From Bacteroidota bacterium (GTDB taxonomy: Bacteria > Bacteroidota > Bacteroidia > Bacteroidales > Prolixibacteraceae), in NCBI GenBank assembly GCA_023393265.1, contig JAEWME010000236.1:1-8458 (forward strand): a DNA stretch of 8,458 nucleotides, written 5' to 3'. The position numbers were made by a program, and so were the translations under genes. Under the pieces are notes generated by a model. The model was not told where the DNA came from, did not search any database, and was given only the letters and a program-made list of their open reading frames with translations. Within the stretch, counting starts at the first letter, position 1. Every line of letters begins with the position of its first letter. Positions 1 through 5,693 of this stretch are shown here, piece by piece.

Positions 1-2519
1 GTAGGCGTGCCCGACAGGAAGAACTCGGGACAGAAAGCGTGAACGGAAGTTGGGCCCAGACTTTTCAGGAGTTGAAAAGTGCCGGGCTGGAACAAAAGCA
101 GGTTGTTGAAGCACTTTCGAATATTGGCGTTGAACCTGTGTTGACTGCTCATCCGACAGAGGCAAAAAGAACGGTCGTCCTGAAATATTACAGGGAGCTT
201 TATCTTCAGCTTGTTCAACTCGAAAATCCGGTTTACACAAAGCCCGAACGTGAGCAAATCAGGTCAGCAATCAAAGAAATTCTTACTCGTCTTTGGTTTA
301 TCGATGATATTTATCTTGAAAAACCAAAGGTTGAAACCGAACTCGAAAATGTGCTTCACTATCTCACCAATGTGTTTCCTGATGTGTTTGAATTACACGA
401 CCGGACTTTGCGGCAGGCATGGGCCGGAGCAGGTTTCGATGCCAGTGTTTTGAACGATTACAGAAGTATGCCGCGAATCACGCTGGGAACCTGGGTCGGT
501 GGCGATCGTGACGGGCACCCGTTGGTTACGCCGGAGATCACACAATATTCGCTGATGCGCCTTCGTACCGAAGCGCTTGGACTGGTCCGCCGTAAATTGT
601 TGGCGCTGGCCGACAATTTGAGTATTTATACTTCGGACGAAAAATTAGCCCAATTTTTTCTTGAACTGAAACAAAAACTTCAGCGGGAAATACCTGGAGT
701 TACTGAAAAAACAAGGTTTACGTCTGCATCGCACGAGCCTTTCAAGCAATTTGTTTTTCTGCTCGAAGAAAAACTACCGATTGTGATTGATCAGTCGACA
801 GAGAACATAGCAATTTCCGTAAAAGATTGGAGCTATGCCCATTCAAATCAGTTGATTGCTGAGCTTGAAATACTGAAAACTGCTTTATCTGACTGGGGCG
901 CACCTAATCTGGCGGTGAATGAAGTGGAAAAAGTTTTGCGTTTTGTGCAGAGTTTTGGTTTCCACCTGGCGCATCTCGATGTCCGTCAGAACAGCGCTTT
1001 TTATCAAAAGGCATTTCTTGGCCTGATTGAAGATTTAGACCCTTCCGTTTACAGCATCAATTCCGATGGATCGGTAAATAAATTTTTTCTCCTGAAGGAG
1101 TTGACCATTTACAGGCCATTTACTTATACCTACTCCGGAAAAGTTGCCGAAACGCAAAATGCACTGGGTTATCTTGGCGTTTTGGCGGCCCACATCAGGA
1201 AATACGGAGTGAATGCCATTGGTTCGCTCATTGTGAGCATGACCAAAAAAACAGAAGATCTTTTTATTTTTTACCTGCTGGCGCGCGAAGCTGGTTTGTA
1301 TGAGAAAACATTCGATGGACCGGCTTGTCAGGTTCCGGTCGTTCCTTTGTTCGAAACCATCGACGATTTGCATCGCGCTCCCGAGATTCTAGATGAGTTT
1401 CTTTCGAATCAGGTTACCCAAAATACATTGAAACTTCAGGCCGAAAGGAAAGGATATGCAAATCCGGTGGCCGAAGTGATGATTGGGTACAGCGACAGTA
1501 ACAAGGACGGCGGGATACTGTCGAGCTTATGGCATCTGTACGAAGCGCAATACAAGCTGACGCAGGTTGCACGTAAACATGGTGTCGAACTTCGCTTTTT
1601 CCACGGGAAAGGTGGTAGCATCAGTCGCGGTGCCGGACCCATCCACTGGTTCCTGAAAAGCCTTCCTCCCGAATCGTTGCACGGCAAACTGCGATTGACC
1701 GAGCAGGGTGAAACCATTGAGCGTAAATATGCTAACAAAGTAAATGCTGCTTACAACCTCGAATTGCTGGCATCGGGCACTTTGCGAAATACTTTGCTCA
1801 ACACGAAGGAATACAACCCCGAACTGTTCGACCTGATTGGGTTGATGGCGCACGAAAGTTTCAATACCTACAATGCGCTGACACGGCATCCAAGTTTCAT
1901 CCGTTTCTTCGAGCAGGCTACACCCATAGATGTGATTGAATCGAGTAAAATTGGCTCGCGCCCGTCGCGAAGGACCAATCAGCGTACGCTGAATGATTTG
2001 CGGGCGATTCCGTGGGTTTTTAGCTGGACACAAAGCCGTATGAACATCACCAGTTGGTATGGGGTAGGTAGTACCATTCATTTGCTGAAGAATCAATATC
2101 CTGAAAAATATAGTTTGCTGAAGCAACTGGTAAAGACGGATCCTTTTGTTCGTTATATTCTGACCAATGTCGATTCGGGACTTGCAGCAACCGATCCGGT
2201 GGTTATCCGAAAATACGCCTCGTTGGTTGAGGAAGACCAAATAAGGGAAGATATTTTGCCTGTGATATTGTCGGAATATGAGTTGACCAGCAGTTTGCTG
2301 GCTGAATTGCTTCAGCGTCCGTTCGAAGAGCGCAGAAAAAACCACTACCATTCAACCCGCCTGAGAGCTGTTGCACTGGATATGATGCACGAAGTGCAGG
2401 TTGGCGTCCTGCGTAGATGGAGAAACGATAAAAGCCACGAGAACGGTCAGGATCAGGAGAATATTATATTGTTAAAAACCATTAATGCGGTGGCCAATGC
2501 GTTGGGTTCCACCGGCTAA
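1..2519 (+). CDS. ppc: Phosphoenolpyruvate carboxylase, 5' end missing
   Basis: Catalyses PEP + bicarbonate to oxaloacetate + phosphate, the anaplerotic carboxylation feeding the TCA cycle or fumarate reduction; cytoplasmic. Signature blocks appear in order: LTAHPTE with the catalytic His codon at 150, GGDRDGHP at 498-521, MIGYSDSNKDGG from 1479, HGKGGSISRG from 1602 with the conserved second Arg, EQGE, IGSRPSRR, and the family C-terminus ending Thr-Gly just before TAA. The reading frame is open to the left edge. A GTG at 39 could be taken as a start, but the catalytic His would then be residue 38 instead of about 138 as in E. coli, so about 100 N-terminal residues lie outside the window. The rest of the frame is intact. 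By eye, two residues matching the E. coli aspartate-inhibitor site (Lys773, Asn881) are Asn and Ser here. An LCIB-type gene follows after 17 bases, probably in the same operon. Confidence 0.97.
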   Translation, partial: RRARQEELGTESVNGSWAQTFQELKSAGLEQKQVVEALSNIGVEPVLTAHPTEAKRTVVLKYYRELYLQLVQLENPVYTKPEREQIRSAIKEILTRLWFIDDIYLEKPKVETELENVLHYLTNVFPDVFELHDRTLRQAWAGAGFDASVLNDYRSMPRITLGTWVGGDRDGHPLVTPEITQYSLMRLRTEALGLVRRKLLALADNLSIYTSDEKLAQFFLELKQKLQREIPGVTEKTRFTSASHEPFKQFVFLLEEKLPIVIDQSTENIAISVKDWSYAHSNQLIAELEILKTALSDWGAPNLAVNEVEKVLRFVQSFGFHLAHLDVRQNSAFYQKAFLGLIEDLDPSVYSINSDGSVNKFFLLKELTIYRPFTYTYSGKVAETQNALGYLGVLAAHIRKYGVNAIGSLIVSMTKKTEDLFIFYLLAREAGLYEKTFDGPACQVPVVPLFETIDDLHRAPEILDEFLSNQVTQNTLKLQAERKGYANPVAEVMIGYSDSNKDGGILSSLWHLYEAQYKLTQVARKHGVELRFFHGKGGSISRGAGPIHWFLKSLPPESLHGKLRLTEQGETIERKYANKVNAAYNLELLASGTLRNTLLNTKEYNPELFDLIGLMAHESFNTYNALTRHPSFIRFFEQATPIDVIESSKIGSRPSRRTNQRTLNDLRAIPWVFSWTQSRMNITSWYGVGSTIHLLKNQYPEKYSLLKQLVKTDPFVRYILTNVDSGLAATDPVVIRKYASLVEEDQIREDILPVILSEYELTSSLLAELLQRPFEERRKNHYHSTRLRAVALDMMHEVQVGVLRRWRNDKSHENGQDQENIILLKTINAVANALGSTG

Positions 2520-2536
2520 ATCCAATTTTTAAGACT

Positions 2537-3232
2537 ATGCACAAAATTATCAGCAAATACTTCGACGAATACACAACCATGTCGGAAGCTTCGCACAACG
2601 CAGTACTCGAAATTGCCGAACGCGAAGGTATTGAAATGAGTAAAATTATTGTTGCCACGTCGTTTTGCTTCGACGAACTCAATCATCAGCAGGCTAAAAT
2701 GAACCTGCATTCGCCACAGGGAACATTCATCATGGGTGGCCTGGCCGGTTATCCTTTTGTCGGCGACATTGGCATGACTGCTTTTTCGGATCATATTCCC
2801 GATGGAGGTGCCGCGCTGTTCATCTTTGGTTCGCACATTGGGATCTCGCGCTCGGGTGAAGTAGGAAAGATCAAAAGGGTGGGGCAGCACCGCCACACCA
2901 ATACTTGTGGCGCTTTAATGATGGTTCAGAATCATGTACTTTCGACCCTGATTCACCAGATTGATCCGGCAGATTACTCCGAGTTTCAGCCCGAGTTTCT
3001 GGCCATCCGTTTGTTGCCAATGGCCGAAGAAATACGAAAGGCCGAAGTTCCGATCCTGAAAACGACGCACCTTGTTTACGATGAGATTGAAAATGAAATG
3101 CTGAAACTGATCATCAATAACCCAGTATTGCAGTCGAAATTTCCGGTTTATATTTTGGGTGGAATCGTGATCAATACCGACGAAACGCTACCGAATTATT
3201 TCTCCAGGAAGGTGTTTCGGAAAGTGAAGTAA
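2537..3232 (+). CDS. LCIB-type (beta/theta class) putative carbonic anhydrase
   Basis: 231 residues resembling the LCIB/LCIC family first known from the algal CO2-concentrating mechanism, several members of which are zinc carbonic anhydrases (CO2 + water to bicarbonate). The core is recognisable: a Cys-x-Asp motif (C44, D46; FCFDEL), GGLAGYPFVGDIGMTAFSDHIPDGG spread over residues 67-91, FGSHIGIS with H100, GEVGKIKRVGQ, and a TCGA block with C124. C44, H100 and C124 are the likely zinc ligands, and D46 the Asp of the Asp-Arg dyad by analogy with beta-class enzymes; that assignment is mine from motif position. There is no signal peptide or membrane segment, so it is probably cytoplasmic. The ATG at 2537 lies 17 bases after the ppc stop with an AT-rich, SD-less leader typical of Bacteroidota. 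The context implies supply of bicarbonate to PEP carboxylase. Family membership is fairly sure; catalytic activity is inferred. Confidence 0.8.
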   Translation: MHKIISKYFDEYTTMSEASHNAVLEIAEREGIEMSKIIVATSFCFDELNHQQAKMNLHSPQGTFIMGGLAGYPFVGDIGMTAFSDHIPDGGAALFIFGSHIGISRSGEVGKIKRVGQHRHTNTCGALMMVQNHVLSTLIHQIDPADYSEFQPEFLAIRLLPMAEEIRKAEVPILKTTHLVYDEIENEMLKLIINNPVLQSKFPVYILGGIVINTDETLPNYFSRKVFRKVK

Positions 3233-3255
3233 TTTGATATGATTTGTTTATGTGC

Positions 3256-3290
3256 TTTGGCGGTTTCTTAATTGTATTGTCATAAATTAA
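3256..3290 (+). promoter_or_regulatory. Possible Bacteroidota-type promoter for the DUF4287 gene
   Basis: TTTG at 3256-3259 and TAAATTAA at 3283-3290 resemble the -33 TTTG and -7 TAnnTTTG elements, with a 23-base spacer at the long end of the usual range. The -7 match is 6 of 8 and the region is AT-rich, so chance agreement is possible. It lies in the 81-base gap after the LCIB-type gene, whose stop has no convincing terminator behind it, so read-through from ppc is also possible. Confidence 0.3.
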
Positions 3291-3313
3291 ATCCTCAAGA
3301 AAATTAAACGGTT

Positions 3314-3532
3314 ATGTCATTTAAAGCATACATTAACAACATTCAGGAGAAGACAGGTAAAACGCCTGACGACTTTAAAAAGATGGCCGGAGAAAAGGGT
3401 TTTTTCGTGGACGGAAAACTAAATCCGAAAACGAAAGCAACAGAGATAACCAATTGGCTGAAGGAAGAATTTGGTCTGGGGCACGGTCATGCCATGGCAA
3501 TTTATGCAACTTTCAAGGGAAAAACGGAATAA
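3314..3532 (+). CDS. DUF4287 domain protein, function unknown
   Basis: A 72-residue protein that is a single DUF4287 domain from end to end. The recognisable family features are the N-terminal SFKAYINNIQEKTGKTPDDF, a central acidic/lysine-rich turn (residues 26-42), and the C-terminal block WLKEEFGLGHGHAMAIYA. No catalytic residues are established for the family that I know of; the conserved GHGHA looks like a loop or helix cap rather than a proven metal site. In other bacteria the domain also occurs fused to a DUF5655 domain. Small, soluble and charged, with no signal peptide or membrane helix. The ATG at 3314 is preceded by an A-rich leader (aagaaaattaaacggtt) without SD. It ends 18 bases from the 3' end of the convergent prenyl synthase gene. 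Its role here cannot be deduced from its neighbours. Confidence 0.9.
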   Translation: MSFKAYINNIQEKTGKTPDDFKKMAGEKGFFVDGKLNPKTKATEITNWLKEEFGLGHGHAMAIYATFKGKTE

Positions 3533-3550
3533 CATGTAATCGTGCAGACG

Positions 3551-4525
3551 TTATTTCTGGCGTGTGGTCGAGTAATTCACAAGTTCGATCAGGGCTGTGC
3601 GTGCTTCACTTTCCGGAAATTCCATAATTCCTGCAATGGCTTTTTCCCTGAATTCATTCATTAGCTGACCGGCATATTCCAGTCCGCCCCTGCTTACGAC
3701 TAAATCGACCAGCTCTTTTACTTTCGCCTGGTTTTTGTTTTTCCGTTTGATGAGGCTCAGTATCTTGCCGCGTTCGCCTGGATTGCAGTTATTAAGTACA
3801 TAAAGCAAGGGGAGCGTAATCTTTTTTTCTTTGATATCGTTTCCGGTTGGTTTGCCCAGCAGTCCTTTACTTTGGTAGTCGAAAATGTCGTCTTTAATCT
3901 GGAATGCTATACCTGCATCAAGGCCAATCCTGAACATCTTTTCAATCACGGCTTCATCTTTTGTTGCCGAAGCCGCTCCCATCGCCATGCTTGTGGCAAT
4001 CAGCGAAGCTGTTTTCTTCCGGATAATCTCGAAATAAGTCTCATTGTCGATGTCGAGCTTCCGGCTTTTACGCATCTGCAGAATTTCACCTTCGCTCATA
4101 TCTTTTACGGCCCTCGAAATCAGGTGAAGAAACTGGTATTCCTTCTGGTCAAGCGTATTCAGAAAACCGCGCGCAAGGATGAAATCGCCAACCAAAACAG
4201 CAATTTTGTTTTTCCAGAGAGCATTGATTGAGAAGCTTCCGCGGCGTTCATACGATTCGTCAACCACATCGTCGTGAATGAGGGTTGCCGTATGCAGCAA
4301 TTCGATGGACGAAGCAGCGAGGTGCGTAGATTCGTTGAATTTGCCGCACATTTTTGCCGACAGAAATACGAACATAGGTCGCATCTGCTTGCCCTTTTTC
4401 CGGAGAATATATTTAATGATTACCTGCAGGAAAGGAATGTCGCTCTTAATGGATTCTTTAAAGTAACTTTCGAAACTTTTCAGCTCTTCCTGAATGGGCG
4501 ATTTTATTATATCCAAAGAGGTCAT
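3551..4525 (-). CDS. Long-chain trans-polyprenyl diphosphate synthase (IspB/HepT type)
   Basis: Condenses isopentenyl diphosphate onto an allylic primer to build an all-trans polyprenyl diphosphate, most likely the menaquinone side chain. With the ATG at 4525 it is 324 residues, normal for the family. Substrate-binding GKQMRP is at 45-50, the first Asp-rich motif DDVVD at 85-89 followed by RRG 94-96, KT at 171-172, the second Asp-rich motif DDIFD at 212-216, then GKPTGNDIKEKKITLP. Positions -4 and -5 before the first motif are Thr and Ala rather than aromatic, the arrangement expected for long products; exact chain length cannot be read. An in-frame TTG at 4549 would add eight residues, but it falls inside a -7-like promoter element (4547-4554), so the ATG is preferred. 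Divergent from the arsR-type gene and convergent with the DUF4287 gene. Confidence 0.95.
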   Translation of the reverse strand: MTSLDIIKSPIQEELKSFESYFKESIKSDIPFLQVIIKYILRKKGKQMRPMFVFLSAKMCGKFNESTHLAASSIELLHTATLIHDDVVDESYERRGSFSINALWKNKIAVLVGDFILARGFLNTLDQKEYQFLHLISRAVKDMSEGEILQMRKSRKLDIDNETYFEIIRKKTASLIATSMAMGAASATKDEAVIEKMFRIGLDAGIAFQIKDDIFDYQSKGLLGKPTGNDIKEKKITLPLLYVLNNCNPGERGKILSLIKRKNKNQAKVKELVDLVVSRGGLEYAGQLMNEFREKAIAGIMEFPESEARTALIELVNYSTTRQK

Positions 4526-4546
4526 CAAGGCTTTTTTTGAGTGTCT

Positions 4547-4580
4547 CAAAATTATAAAATTAATTGACTTTTTAAGGAAA
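4547..4580 (-). promoter_or_regulatory. Putative promoter for the polyprenyl synthase gene
   Basis: Read on the minus strand, TAATTTTG (4554 down to 4547) is an exact fit to the Bacteroidota -7 consensus TAnnTTTG. A weak -33 candidate, TTTC, lies at 4580-4577 with a 22-base spacer. Transcription would begin shortly before the ATG at 4525, giving a short A-rich leader with a run of seven A, as commonly seen in this phylum. The -7 match is good and the -33 match only partial. Confidence 0.5.
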
Positions 4581-4671
4581 TGATTTCGCAGCTTCCTTTT
4601 TTTAACTGCTTCGCCGTAAATTATTAATTACCACTTATTTGAAAATAATCTAAACAGTGAATAAAATTAGG

Positions 4672-4707
4672 TTTTCTGGCAATACTACCCAAATATTCAT
4701 ATATTTG
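4672..4707 (+). promoter_or_regulatory. Promoter of the arsR-type gene
   Basis: TATATTTG at 4700-4707 matches the -7 consensus TAnnTTTG exactly, 20 bases before the ATG at 4728. Upstream, TTTTCTGG beginning at 4672 gives a -33-like element at roughly the right spacing (about 20-24 bases). The leader would be only about 10-15 bases long, without SD. The -7 element coincides with the right arm of the palindrome at 4690-4707, which suggests repressor control at this promoter. Confidence 0.55.
4690..4707. promoter_or_regulatory. Operator-like palindrome over the arsR -7 box
   Basis: CAAATAT-TCAT-ATATTTG is a perfect inverted repeat with 7-base arms and a 4-base centre. AT-rich palindromes of this kind overlapping the promoter are typical binding sites of ArsR/SmtB dimers, and the encoded repressor starts 20 bases downstream. 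A bound dimer would cover the -7 element and so block its own transcription. It may also act on the divergent prenyl synthase gene, although the -7 candidate for that gene lies about 135 bases away. Confidence 0.5.
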
Positions 4708-4727
4708 CATCTGTTAAAATTTCAACC

Positions 4728-5030
4728 ATGTTTAATATTCAGGAAATAGATGCTGACCGTTTGGAAATGGCGGCCAGCATGTTAAAAGCCATTGCTCACC
4801 CTGTACGGATCGCAATTTTGAAGCATTTGGAAGGTGGGAAGAAACTTACTGTTACAGAAATTCACGAGCTTTTGGGAATTGAACAATCAACTACCTCTCA
4901 TCATTTGGGCATTCTGAAAGATAAAGGAGTGTTGTGTGCCCGCCGTGAAGGAAAGAATACCTATTATTATCTGAAGCACGACATCCTTAGCCAGATTGTA
5001 GATTGTCTGCACAGGTGCACTTGCGAATAA
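4728..5030 (+). CDS. ArsR/SmtB family transcriptional repressor
   Basis: A 100-residue winged-helix DNA-binding protein, the usual size for the family. The conserved block KAIAHPVRIAIL (20-31) starts the domain; helix-turn-helix TVTEIHELLGIEQSTTSHHL spans about 41-60 with the recognition helix around S54-H59, then LKDKGVLCARREGKNTYYYL forms the wing (63-82). The classical alpha-3 metal site (ELCVCDL of ArsR) is absent. Instead Cys occur at 70 and in the extreme C-terminus as C93-x3-C97-x-C99, suggesting a thiol-based or alpha-5 metal sensor; the inducer is unknown. The gene stands alone: divergent from the prenyl synthase gene and cut off from queD by a terminator, so no target is obvious beyond its own promoter palindrome. 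Confidence 0.92.
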   Translation: MFNIQEIDADRLEMAASMLKAIAHPVRIAILKHLEGGKKLTVTEIHELLGIEQSTTSHHLGILKDKGVLCARREGKNTYYYLKHDILSQIVDCLHRCTCE

Positions 5031-5051
5031 TAAAAGGTCAACTTAGTCGAG

Positions 5052-5084
5052 AAATCCGGTTTCCAAAAGAGACCGGATTTTTTA
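5052..5084 (+). terminator. Intrinsic terminator after the arsR-type gene
   Basis: AAATCCGGT (5052-5060) pairs perfectly with ACCGGATTT (5072-5080). Three more pairs (one G-U, then T-A and C-G) extend the stem to 12 pairs around a 5-base loop, CAAAA. A run of six T covers 5078-5083. It starts 21 bases after the stop codon, so it closes the arsR transcript and insulates queD. Confidence 0.88.
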
Positions 5085-5091
5085 TTCCCGG

Positions 5092-5120
5092 TTTTGATTA
5101 GTTGTATTGCTTCATCTTTC
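5092..5120 (+). promoter_or_regulatory. Weak candidate promoter for queD
   Basis: TTTTG at 5092-5096 could serve as the -33 element and CATCTTTC at 5113-5120 as a poor -7 element (A and TTT match TAnnTTTG), with a 16-base spacer that is rather short. Because the arsR terminator ends just upstream, queD must have its own start in this roughly 60-base gap. The assignment of these exact boxes is tentative. Confidence 0.3.
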
Positions 5121-5147
5121 CTAAATTCGACCTCAGAAAATAACACT

Positions 5148-5594
5148 ATGGCACGCATCAGGGTTACCAAACAATTTAGTTTCGAAATGTCGCACGCATT
5201 GCTCAATTACGACGGGCTGTGCAGGAATATTCATGGTCATTCCTACAAACTTAGGATAACCGTTGCGGGCGAACCGCTTCAGGATTCCGAAAGTCCCAAA
5301 GACGGAATGGTGATTGACTTCAGTATCCTAAAAAAAATGATTCAGCAACAAATTGTGGCCGAGCTCGACCATTCGCTCATGATCAACCAAAAAGCGCCCA
5401 TCGACAAGCTGAATGAACTTGGCGAAATGTACGAGCGCCATCATGTGGTGCCTTTTCAGCCTACGACCGAAAATGTGGTTGTTTACATTGCTCAAAAAGT
5501 GAAACGTTTTTTGCCTGAACATCTTGAATTATTCAGTGTTCGATTGTACGAAACAACCAATTCTTTTGCCGAATGGTTTGCCGAAGATAACTGA
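5148..5594 (+). CDS. queD: 6-carboxytetrahydropterin synthase / PTPS family
   Basis: 148 residues from the ATG at 5148. QueD converts 7,8-dihydroneopterin triphosphate to 6-carboxy-5,6,7,8-tetrahydropterin in the preQ0/queuosine route; relatives make 6-pyruvoyltetrahydropterin. Zinc-binding His are visible as H16 (FEMSHAL) and H29, H31 (HGHSY), with catalytic C25 in the CxxxHGH arrangement typical of QueD. The catalytic Asp-His pair is D74-H75 (ELDHSL), and the pterin-anchoring Glu is E136 (YETTNS), with PTTEN at 106-110. A longer in-frame ATG at 5094 would add 18 residues without family similarity and would overlap the candidate promoter, so the start at 5148 is preferred. No queC, queE or folE is visible nearby, so QueD over PTPS rests on the CxxxHGH motif and bacterial origin. 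Confidence 0.9.
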   Translation: MARIRVTKQFSFEMSHALLNYDGLCRNIHGHSYKLRITVAGEPLQDSESPKDGMVIDFSILKKMIQQQIVAELDHSLMINQKAPIDKLNELGEMYERHHVVPFQPTTENVVVYIAQKVKRFLPEHLELFSVRLYETTNSFAEWFAEDN

Positions 5595-5603
5595 TTGCCG
5601 ATG

Positions 5604-5671
5604 AACGATTATAGGTTAATGATTGCAAAAGAGAAAAATCATAAATCTCAGATCATTTTTCGTTAATCGTT
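5604..5671. repeat. Imperfect inverted repeat between queD and polA
   Basis: AACGATTA (5604-5611) is the exact reverse complement of TAATCGTT (5664-5671). Nested inside, 5633-5642 pairs with 5652-5661 with one C-C mismatch, giving a ten-position AT-rich stem around a nine-base loop and a run of five T (5656-5660). It may be a weak terminator for queD or a spacer element; low GC makes the inner stem weak. TAATTTTA at 5671-5678 (7 of 8 to TAnnTTTG) might be the polA -7 element, but I see no good -33 partner. Confidence 0.35.
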
Positions 5672-5693
5672 AATTTTATAAAACACAAATTCA

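Noticed and set aside
39..41. GTG as the real start of the PEP carboxylase
   Set aside because: The frame is open upstream to the window edge and this start would remove about 100 conserved N-terminal residues; the gene is cut by the window.
1527..2351. A 274-residue open frame on the minus strand
   Set aside because: It lies wholly inside ppc on the opposite strand, has no recognisable domain, and the plus-strand frame carries full PEPC signatures there.
2516..2896. Minus-strand open frame of 126 residues over the LCIB-type gene
   Set aside because: It is antisense to a well-conserved plus-strand protein and shows no domain or start signal.
4872..4908. Arsenic-specific ArsR assignment
   Set aside because: The alpha-3 CxC arsenic site is missing and no ars genes are adjacent, so only the broad ArsR/SmtB family is supported.
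5094..5147. Extended N-terminus for QueD from the ATG at 5094
   Set aside because: The extra 18 residues do not resemble the family, and the region is needed for the promoter between the arsR terminator and queD; ATG 5148 gives the expected N-terminus.
5595..5693. CRISPR-like or riboswitch element in the queD-polA gap
   Set aside because: There are only two 8-base inverted words and no regularly spaced direct repeats; nothing resembles a preQ1 riboswitch, and the gap follows queD rather than preceding it.
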